NCBI RefSeq assembly: GCF_009769385.1 | Contig: NZ_VKAB01000026.1 | Coordinates: 124,001 to 188,000, forward strand | Origin: Saccharothrix deserti | GTDB lineage: Bacteria > Actinomycetota > Actinomycetes > Mycobacteriales > Pseudonocardiaceae | Direction: 5' to 3' | Length of the DNA stretch: 64,000 bases | Shown here: positions 53,146 through 59,158 of the stretch, piece by piece | Position numbering within the stretch: the stretch's first letter is position 1 | How the letters are laid out: every line of letters begins with the position of its first letter | Notes under the pieces: model-generated | Told to the model about the DNA's origin: nothing | Seen by the model: only the letters and a program-made list of their open reading frames with translations | Databases searched by the model: none | Program-made: the position numbers and the translations under genes

Positions 53146-54489
53146 TCACGCGGGACCGACGCCGACGGCAGGAGGACGCAGGTGCGCGGGCGGTTCCGCC
53201 GGCAGGCCCACCGGCAGGACGCGGACTTCCCCGTCGGAGCGCTCACCCTCGCTCCCGTAGACGAACCAGCGGCCGTCCGGGGACCACAGGACGTCGGTGA
53301 TGTAGGTGTTGGGGCGGTGGCGGAGGACGACCTCGCCGTCGGCGAGCCGTCGGACGCACAGCTCGTCGCCGGTGTCCTCCCACGGGCCCTGCTCGAACGA
53401 CCCGCTGGTGGCGAGGTACGCCCCGTCGGGACTGAGGTCCAGACGCCCCACGACGGTCGCGACGTTCGGGATCGTGTCCACGATCGTGCCGGCGCGCGGG
53501 TCGATCACGTACACATCCGGGCTCTCCGCGGTGACGAACACGAGGGATTCGTCCTCGGTGAAGGTCGCTCGGGCGGCCGTCAGCTCGTCGGGCAGCGGCA
53601 CCTCCACGGGTTCACCGCCTTCGACCCGGATCTCCGCGCCGGGGAACAGGCTGACCTCCACCCGGAGGCGACCGGTGCGGGAGCGCGCGAACCCCTGCTC
53701 GACGGGCACCTCGACCGCGGTCCGGGCGTCCACGTCGTACGCCTCCTGCCGGACTTCACGCGCATACAGGTCCGTGAGGACGACGACGTGCCGGCCCGGC
53801 AGCCACTTCAGGAACCAGGTGTAGGTGCGTCCCAGCGTGAAGCGGTCGTGCTCGGACCAGTCGACGCAGTCGTACACCACGATGTCGTCGCCGTAACCCG
53901 TGACCGCGAGGAACCGGCCGTCGTCGGAGAACGCCATCTTGTCGGGCGCGCCGGAGCCGAAGGGGCGGAGAACCGCGGGGGCGTGCACGTTCGGCAGGTG
54001 GGGCAGGTCCTCGGCGCGCGGGTTGTCGGCGTCCACGGGGTACCACGCGTCGCCCCAGCCGTCGCCGGGGTCGAGGTGCTCGATCCAGGTCGCGTCGGTG
54101 ACCCGGACGACGTAGTCCGCCTGCACCAACAGGTCCTCGTCGGCCCAGTGACCGAGGCGTTCGTAGTAGAAGTCCTTGAGCTCGGCCCAGTCCTCCTCGG
54201 TGGGCGGGTCGTTGCGCACGGCGGTCCGCTCGACGTGCTCGACGAAGAACCGGGCGTGCTCGACCACCCACTGCCGGTCGAGGAGCTGGTCGACGGAGAC
54301 GACTTGGCGGATCGCGTTGTCGCGGCGCGGCGACCTCAGCAGACCGAGGAAGAACCCCGGGTCGCGTTCGGGCGGCGAGAGGTAGTGCCGGGCGGTGGTC
54401 TCGTAGTAGACGACGAACACCCGCAACCGCACTTCACGACGTTCGCGATCGACGCCGAGGACCCGGACCCCGAAGATATCGGTCGACAT
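53146..54489 (-). CDS. WD40-like beta-propeller protein of unknown function
   Basis: This 447-residue cytosolic protein has an N-terminal part of about 160 residues, rich in W, Y and acidic residues (WAELKDFYYERLGHWADEDL), and a C-terminal part with propeller-like repeats (MAFSDDGRFLAVTGYGDDIV, LDLSPDGAYLATSGS, VLWSPDGRWFVYGS). Such propellers bind partners rather than catalyse. It follows the DUF6939-like gene and, before the insertion, the cupin gene on the same strand. ATG 54489. Confidence 0.7.
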   Translation of the reverse strand: MSTDIFGVRVLGVDRERREVRLRVFVVYYETTARHYLSPPERDPGFFLGLLRSPRRDNAIRQVVSVDQLLDRQWVVEHARFFVEHVERTAVRNDPPTEEDWAELKDFYYERLGHWADEDLLVQADYVVRVTDATWIEHLDPGDGWGDAWYPVDADNPRAEDLPHLPNVHAPAVLRPFGSGAPDKMAFSDDGRFLAVTGYGDDIVVYDCVDWSEHDRFTLGRTYTWFLKWLPGRHVVVLTDLYAREVRQEAYDVDARTAVEVPVEQGFARSRTGRLRVEVSLFPGAEIRVEGGEPVEVPLPDELTAARATFTEDESLVFVTAESPDVYVIDPRAGTIVDTIPNVATVVGRLDLSPDGAYLATSGSFEQGPWEDTGDELCVRRLADGEVVLRHRPNTYITDVLWSPDGRWFVYGSEGERSDGEVRVLPVGLPAEPPAHLRPPAVGVGPA

Positions 54490-54551
54490 GTCCGCGCACC
54501 GTAGTGGCAGCCACTACACGGAACGCACACAAACTCCCGACACGGCGGTGA

Positions 54552-55100
54552 TCACGGCCAGCGGTCCTCCAGGTACGCGGCGATCAGGGCGGCGTGGGAC
54601 AGCGGTGTCTTCAGGTCCGCCACGTCGCCGTTCGTCGTGTAGTCGAGGAGCACCACGTCACCCTGGCCGCTCAACTCCTCCAGCGCAGCCACTTCCTCCG
54701 CCGCTCTGTGCTCCAGGACCCATCGGTAGGTCGGCAGGTAGATCGCGCGGCGGGCGTCCTCATAGGACAGGAGCCGGTCGCCGTCCAGTCCCTCCCGGTG
54801 ACCCCGGACCCCACCGAAGCGCCGGACCGTGCGCTTCAGCCCCGTCATGGTCTTCACCTCGAGCTTCCCCGGGTCCACGTCCGCGCCCTCGAAGACCTTC
54901 AACGCCTGCCAGACACCCTCCACCGACTGCGCCGTCACACCGGGCGTGAACGGCACCGGTATGCCGCCGTGCGGGTAGAACGGGCTCAACCGCACCCACG
55001 GCTGCACCCCCTTCGACGTCACGTCCACGACGGACGCACCGGGATACGCCTTCGCGAGCCAGGTCGCACCCCGCCGCCTGCTCGCCACGTGCACCGCCAC
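54552..55100 (-). CDS. DUF6939-like conserved protein
   Basis: This 182-residue cytosolic protein contains TWLAKAYPGASVVDVTSKGV and WVRLSPFYPHGGIPVPFTPG, then GVWQALKVFEGADVD and RRAIYLPTYRWVLEH. I recognise this as the actinobacterial DUF6939 type, with unknown activity. The stretch resembles nucleic-acid or nucleotide-linked proteins only loosely. GTG 55100 follows GGGGAG at 8 nt. Before the IS insertion its start lay 62 nt after the cupin stop, so the element now cuts it off from that promoter. Confidence 0.7.
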   Translation of the reverse strand: MAVHVASRRRGATWLAKAYPGASVVDVTSKGVQPWVRLSPFYPHGGIPVPFTPGVTAQSVEGVWQALKVFEGADVDPGKLEVKTMTGLKRTVRRFGGVRGHREGLDGDRLLSYEDARRAIYLPTYRWVLEHRAAEEVAALEELSGQGDVVLLDYTTNGDVADLKTPLSHAALIAAYLEDRWP

Positions 55101-55233
55101 CGTGCCACTCCCCTCCTCGACACCGCGATGGTGTCAGAGGGGTACGACAACGGCGGGATGCGTCACCGGCCGCCAGGACCGAGCGGGGTGTCCGATGTGG
55201 ACAGCGGTGCCGGGTCGGGTTCTAATCAGTTCT

Positions 55234-55430
55234 GGGAGTGAGCCATCCGGCAGACTCCTGGTCGGTAGCCGACCGGCAGGTGAGCACTCTCGGGTCCTGG
55301 ACGTCGAGTCCTGTTGAAAGACCGTGCCCCTGCCGGTGGGCCGGGAGAGTTGATCGCTGCTGGGATGTCGTGCCCGCCGCCGGTCGGCGTGAGCACTGCT
55401 TGATTAGGTCGCTGATGGTTCTCCCGCCGG
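55234..55430 (+). ncRNA. Bridge RNA with decoded target and donor loops
   Basis: A 5' hairpin GTCGG-TAG-CCGAC spans 55261-55273. The target loop is closed by CCGGCAGG (55273-55280) with CCTGCCGG (55329-55336) and GCAC with GTGC, and capped by GGAC-GTCC. Its 5' side UCGGGUCCU (55290-55298) matches the left flank TCGGGTTCT (8 of 9). Its 3' side UGUUGAAAG (55312-55320) pairs with the right flank CTTTCAGT (6 Watson-Crick, 2 wobble). The donor loop is closed by CGGGAGA/TCTCCCG (55342, 55420). Its left guide CTGGGATGTC (55360-55369) is identical to the right element end (56712-56721). Its right guide TGATTAG (55401-55407) is complementary to the left end CTAATCA. RNA ends are estimates. Confidence 0.9.
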
Positions 55431-55467
55431 CTGCTGTAGGTGATCGGCATCGGGAACGGGAGGATCG

Positions 55468-56700
55468 TTGCGACTGTTCGTGGGAGACGACTGGGCCGAG
55501 GACCACCACGATGTGGAGGTGATGGACGGCTCGGGTCGCCGGTTGGCCAAGGCCCGTCTGCCCGAGGGCGTGGCGGGGATGGCGCGGCTGCACGCGATGG
55601 TGGGTGAGCTGGTCGGTGACGACGCCGACGCCGACGAGGACGTGGAGGTGCTGGTCGGGATCGAGACCGACCGGGGCCCGTGGGTGGCGGCACTGGTCGC
55701 CGCCGGCTACACGGTGTTGGCGGTCAATCCGTTGCAGGCGGCCAGGTTCCGCGACCGGCTGGGGGTGTCGGGGGCCAAGAGCGACGCCGGTGACGCGCAC
55801 GTGCTGGCCGACATGGTCCGCACCCACGGCCACGAGCTGCGCCCGGTCGCCGGGGACAGCGCCGAGGTCGAGGCGGTCAAGGTGGTGGCCCGCACCCACA
55901 AGACGCTGATCTGGGAACGGACCCGCCACACCCAGCGGCTGCGCCACGCACTGCGCGACTACTTCCCCGCCGCCCTGGTCGCCTTCGAGGACCTGGACGC
56001 CGCCGACACCCTGGAACTGTTGGCCAAGGCTCCCACCCCGGCGAAGGCGGCCCGGCTGACCATTGCGCAGATCGGCGCAGCGCTCAAGCGGGCCCGCCGC
56101 CGCGACGTCGCGGAGAAGGCCGAGCTGGTCCAGGCCGAGCTGCGCGCCGAGCACCTCGGCCAACCCGAGGTCGTCACCACCGCCTACGCCGCCTCGGTCC
56201 AGGCGCTCATCGCGGTCCTGACCGTGCTGAACACCCAGGTCAAGGCCATGCAGGGGCAGGTCGAGGCCCATTTTGGGCGGCACCCGGCCGCTGAGATCGT
56301 GTTGTCCCAGCCCGGCCTGGGACCGATCCTCGGCGCCCGGGTGCTCGCGGAGTTCGGCGACGACCCCGACCGCTACACCACCGCCAAGGCCCGCAAGAAC
56401 TACGCCGGCACCAGCCCGATCACCCGCGCCTCGGGCAGGAAGAAGGTCGCCCTGGCCCGGTTCGTGCACAACGACCGCCTCATCGACGCACTCACGACCC
56501 AGGCGTTCACCGCGCTGCGGCACTCGCCCGGAGCACGCGCCTACTACGACCGGCAGCGAGCCCGCGGCAGCGGCCACAACGCCGCCCTGCGCCAACTCGC
56601 CAACCGACTCGTCGGCATCCTCCACGGCTGCCTCAAAACCGGCACCCGCTACGACGAAGCGACCGCCTGGTCGCATCACGCCGAGAACGTCGCGGCTTGA
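55468..56700 (+). CDS. IS110-family DEDD transposase (RNA-guided recombinase)
   Basis: This 410-residue protein has an N-terminal RuvC-like DEDD domain (LFVGDDWAEDHHDVEV; VLVGIETDRGPW; KSDAGDAHVLADMVR), a helical linker, and a C-terminal Transposase_20 domain with LSQPGLGPILGARVLAEFGD and YAGTSPITRASGRKK. A serine before the PGxG motif fits the catalytic serine known for the family. Start TTG 55468 follows GGGAGG. The stop TGA overlaps the TTGACA half-promoter. The frame is intact, so the element may be active. Confidence 0.95.
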   Translation: MRLFVGDDWAEDHHDVEVMDGSGRRLAKARLPEGVAGMARLHAMVGELVGDDADADEDVEVLVGIETDRGPWVAALVAAGYTVLAVNPLQAARFRDRLGVSGAKSDAGDAHVLADMVRTHGHELRPVAGDSAEVEAVKVVARTHKTLIWERTRHTQRLRHALRDYFPAALVAFEDLDAADTLELLAKAPTPAKAARLTIAQIGAALKRARRRDVAEKAELVQAELRAEHLGQPEVVTTAYAASVQALIAVLTVLNTQVKAMQGQVEAHFGRHPAAEIVLSQPGLGPILGARVLAEFGDDPDRYTTAKARKNYAGTSPITRASGRKKVALARFVHNDRLIDALTTQAFTALRHSPGARAYYDRQRARGSGHNAALRQLANRLVGILHGCLKTGTRYDEATAWSHHAENVAA

Positions 56701-56722
56701 CATCTACGCTCCTGGGATGTCT
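56697..56722 (+). promoter_or_regulatory. Right-end half of a circle-junction promoter
   Basis: TTGACA (56697-56702) is followed by exactly 17 nt and TCT. In the excised circle the next bases are AAT from the left end (55224-55226), giving -10 TCTAAT, five of six to consensus. Start would be near 55233, just upstream of the bridge RNA folds. In the integrated state the halves are 1.5 kb apart. Confidence 0.8.
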
Positions 56723-57015
56723 TTCAGTTCGATGAAGATGCTGTGGGTTCGGGTGGCGCCGGTGTTCTCGCCGGTGTGCTCCTGCGCGCCGAGCCACCGC
56801 ACCTCGCCGGCCGGGAGTTCGACGTCGACCTGACGGCCACCGGCCGACACGCGCCGCTGGAAGCTGCTCAGCGTGACCATGACGCTGTCCGGGTGCCGGT
56901 GCGGGTTGGTCCTGTCACCGGGGTGGTCCCGGTACTCCAGGACACGGACCCTGTCGTTCTCGAAGACCACCTTGTAGAGCCGCGGGTCGGTGACGGCGGG
57001 ATCGTGGCTGTCCAT
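56704..57015 (-). CDS. Small cupin protein with 3' end replaced by IS110
   Basis: This 103-residue single-domain cupin has the metal-type motif HPGDRTNPHRHPDSVMVTLS and a later DVELPAGEVRWLGAQEHTG strand pair. It ends THSIFIELK and then DIPGA, where the last five residues come from the element. Joining the flanks at the CT core gives ELKEPDPAPLSTSDTPLG plus PGGR and a stop at 55163, a 117-residue protein. The fold is probably kept. ATG 57015 follows AGGTGA. It is divergent from a TetR gene. Confidence 0.87.
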   Translation of the reverse strand: MDSHDPAVTDPRLYKVVFENDRVRVLEYRDHPGDRTNPHRHPDSVMVTLSSFQRRVSAGGRQVDVELPAGEVRWLGAQEHTGENTGATRTHSIFIELKDIPGA

Positions 57016-57052
57016 CGGGGTTCACCTGGCTCTGGTCGACTGGCGACACGAG

Positions 57053-57092
57053 ATGGGACTCCAGTCCCATGGGATTACAGTACCATCATGGT
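57053..57092. promoter_or_regulatory. Nested palindromes, candidate TetR operator
   Basis: ATGGGACT-CC-AGTCCCAT (57053-57070) is a perfect 18-bp palindrome. It overlaps a second, TCCCATGGGA (57065-57074). ACCATCATGGT (57082-57092) covers the TetR start. All lie between the cupin and TetR starts. Confidence 0.65.
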
Positions 57093-57690
57093 GATGGCCA
57101 TACCATATGAGGCGACGGGCCGGACGCAGCAGAAGTCGCGGACCAGGCAGGCGCTCGTCGCGGCCACCCGGGAGCTGCTCTCCCGGGGATCGACCCCGAA
57201 GGTCGAAGACGCCGCCGAGTACGCCGGGATCTCCCGGACCACCGCGTACCGGTACTTCCCGAACCAGCGCAGCCTGCTCCTGGCCGCCCATCCCCAGATC
57301 TCGCCCGAAACGCTGCTGCCCGACGACGCGCCGAGCGACCCCACCGCACGCCTCGACGCCTTCATGGAGGCGTTCACCCGCTACAACTTCGACTGGGAAC
57401 CGCAGCTGCGCGCGTCACTGCGGCTGTCGTTGGAGCCGGCCGGCGCCCAGCCGGCGCCCGCGCTGCGCCAAGGCCGCGCCGTCGCGTGGATCGAGGACGC
57501 CCTCGAACCGGTGCGCCACAGCCGACCGGACGTCGACGTCCACCGGCTGGCCGTCGCCATCCGCTCGGCCGCCGGCATCGAGTCGCTGATCTGGCTCGTC
57601 GACATCGCCGGCTACACCCGCGACCAGGCCGCCCGGACCGTGCGCCACACCGCGCACGCCCTCCTCACCGCCGCCCTGGCCGACGGCTGA
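57088..57690 (+). CDS. TetR/AcrR-family transcriptional regulator
   Basis: This 200-residue regulator has an N-terminal helix-turn-helix (TRQALVAATRELLSRGSTPK, then ISRTTAYRYFPNQRSLLLAA) and an all-helical ligand domain. ATG 57088 has no ribosome site and lies in a palindrome, so the transcript may be leaderless. ATG 57094 is also possible. The operator-like palindromes in the 72-bp divergent gap suggest it represses itself and the cupin gene. Confidence 0.9.
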   Translation: MVMAIPYEATGRTQQKSRTRQALVAATRELLSRGSTPKVEDAAEYAGISRTTAYRYFPNQRSLLLAAHPQISPETLLPDDAPSDPTARLDAFMEAFTRYNFDWEPQLRASLRLSLEPAGAQPAPALRQGRAVAWIEDALEPVRHSRPDVDVHRLAVAIRSAAGIESLIWLVDIAGYTRDQAARTVRHTAHALLTAALADG

Positions 57691-57703
57691 CGTCCACCGG
57701 CGG

Positions 57704-58333
57704 TCAGGGCACGTCGAGGTACCGGAGGTAGCCGGTCGCCACCAGGTGCTCGCCCAGCTGTCGGTGCGGGAGTTCGAGCAGCTCCGGGTGGTCGGCCATG
57801 ACCCGCTCCGGCAGGGCGACGAGTTCGGGCACGATGGCCACCGGTGCGGGCTCGCCCTGGACGATCGCGTCCCAGTCGAGTTCCAGCGAACCTCCCCATT
57901 GGTCCAGCACGAACCCCGCCGTCGTGTCCAGGTTGGACCGGACGTGCCCGATCATCACCCTGATGACGTCGTCGCGCTCTTCCTCGGCCATGCCGTGGAG
58001 GTCCACCTCCGAGGAGTACAGGCCGCCGCCCACGTGGCGCAGGTGCACCAGGATCTCGTCGTCCCCGCCGTTCCAGAGCTGGAACGTGAACTGCCGGGCA
58101 CCCGTGAGCGCGGCTCTGTCCAGCAGGCCGGCGCGGTCGGTGACCACCTGGTCCCCGATGTCCGGCCCCTCCGACCGGATGTAGGTGATGCGGCCGGTGG
58201 CGGAGTTGAGCGGCGACCAGCCACTGTCTTCGAGCGCGCCGAGGTCCTGCATGATGAGTTCGTCGGTGGCCGGCCATTCGGTGCGCGGCCGGACGTCCTG
58301 CCACAGGCCCGATTCCGGTTCGGGGATCGCCAC
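57704..58333 (-). CDS. Conserved-looking protein of unknown function
   Basis: This 209-residue acidic cytosolic protein has no signal or membrane segment. GTG 58333 follows a very strong AGGAGGGG. It lies 9 nt after the stop of the frameshifted small helical gene, so it belongs to the same operon as the YbaB-like gene. The middle carries QFTFQLWNGGDDEILVHLRH, a beta-rich stretch. It could be a chaperone or immunity partner of the secreted-type protein, but this is only context. No family is recognised. Confidence 0.65.
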   Translation of the reverse strand: MAIPEPESGLWQDVRPRTEWPATDELIMQDLGALEDSGWSPLNSATGRITYIRSEGPDIGDQVVTDRAGLLDRAALTGARQFTFQLWNGGDDEILVHLRHVGGGLYSSEVDLHGMAEEERDDVIRVMIGHVRSNLDTTAGFVLDQWGGSLELDWDAIVQGEPAPVAIVPELVALPERVMADHPELLELPHRQLGEHLVATGYLRYLDVP

Positions 58334-58342
58334 GGACCCCTC

Positions 58343-58662
58343 CTAGCTCGGCTCGGGGAACGCGTGGGCGGCGTTGACGTCCCCCTGGCGGTAGAGCTGG
58401 ACGCTGTCACGGCCCGCCGCGATCAGCTCGCCGTACTGGCCCTGCCGCCGGTCCGCCTCGGGACGCAGCCGCTCCGCCCGCGGCGTGCAACCCGGGCGGA
58501 ACGCCTGGTTGAGCGTGTCGGGAGGACCGATCGCGCTCTCCCCGGCCCGGATCGCGGCGGTGGCCTCGAACCACGCCTTGTCCACGTCGGACCGCTGCTC
58601 GGCCAGGGTGTCGAACGCCGGGCCACGAGCTCTTCGTCGAGGTGGATGTCCGGTTGGGTCAT
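58343..58662 (-). pseudogene. Frameshifted small helical protein, type VII secretion substrate-like
   Basis: ATG 58662 begins MTQPDIHLDEELVA, then the coding signal jumps frame to PAFDTLAEQRSDVDKAWFEA and continues to HAFPEPS. Both parts have almost only G/C third positions. Adding one C to the CCC run (plus-strand GGG at 58620-58622) fuses them to about 106 residues. The product is two-helix-like, with YRQGD near the end matching the YxxxD/E type VII secretion signal. It has no WxG motif, so it is closer to the EspC-type. It could be a true mutation or a sequencing error. Confidence 0.6.
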
Positions 58663-58664
58663 GG

Positions 58665-59027
58665 TCACGGGCTCCGTCCGGCGAGGATGTCGTTCAGGTC
58701 GGCGGCGATCCGGGCACGTGCCCGGTCCCCGGCGTCCCGCACCGTGCTCGTGATCCGGGCGGCCAGCCGTCGAGAGTCGGAATCCCGGTAGACGCGCGGG
58801 TCGAGCCGCAGGTCGAGCAACTCGCCGCGCTCGCGGTCCAGCCCTTCGCCGATGACCGGCACGTCGTCCGGTCGCGGTGCGGCGGTCGGGGGTCCGGTAT
58901 GACGGTCGAGCGCGTGCAACGCGGGCGCGAAGATCAGGTCGGCCTCCTCCGGCGTGCTGCCCGGGGGCAACTGCGCGGCGACCACGTCGTAAGCCGTGCG
59001 CGCGGCGGAGTTCGCGGCTGCCCGCAC
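58665..59027 (-). CDS. YbaB/EbfC-like small protein
   Basis: This 120-residue protein has a C-terminal strand-helix RGELLDLRLDPRVYRDSDSRRL followed by LAARITSTVRDAGDRARARIA, as in YbaB-like proteins next to type VII substrates in actinobacteria. GTG 59027 has no good ribosome site and a stop codon lies just upstream in frame, so the N-terminus may be short or damaged. Its stop TGA is 2 nt from the next gene's ATG, which supports coupled translation. Confidence 0.55.
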   Translation of the reverse strand: MRAAANSAARTAYDVVAAQLPPGSTPEEADLIFAPALHALDRHTGPPTAAPRPDDVPVIGEGLDRERGELLDLRLDPRVYRDSDSRRLAARITSTVRDAGDRARARIAADLNDILAGRSP

Positions 59028-59158
59028 GGTGGCCAGGACGTTCGCGGCGAGCGCGGCGTCCCTGGTGCGGTGGTGTCAGCTAGCGGTCACGCCACCGCAC
59101 GTTCGGTGAACGCGCTGACAGACGGGTGTGAAGCCGCTGTCGACCGATGGGCACCGGG

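Larger units (their letters stand above)
55222..56722 (+). mobile_element. IS110-family insertion sequence, 1499 bp, CT core on both sides
   Basis: The element lies between two CT dinucleotides (55222-55223 and 56721-56722). It carries a DEDD transposase, a 244-bp 5' non-coding end and only 20 bp after the transposase stop. There are no terminal inverted repeats, as usual for IS110. Boundaries come from three independent agreements. The 5' RNA's loops match both flanks and both ends. Deleting the element restores a longer cupin reading frame. Joining the ends creates a promoter. The 5' position of the RNA places it in the IS110 rather than the IS1111 group. Confidence 0.95.

Noticed and set aside
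55257-55280. Transcription terminator at the 5' hairpin of the IS element
   Set aside because: The hairpin is part of the bridge RNA fold and there is no operon to end here.
55226-56703. Long minus-strand frame across the IS element
   Set aside because: It is antisense to the transposase and bridge RNA, with no conserved domain and no ribosome site.
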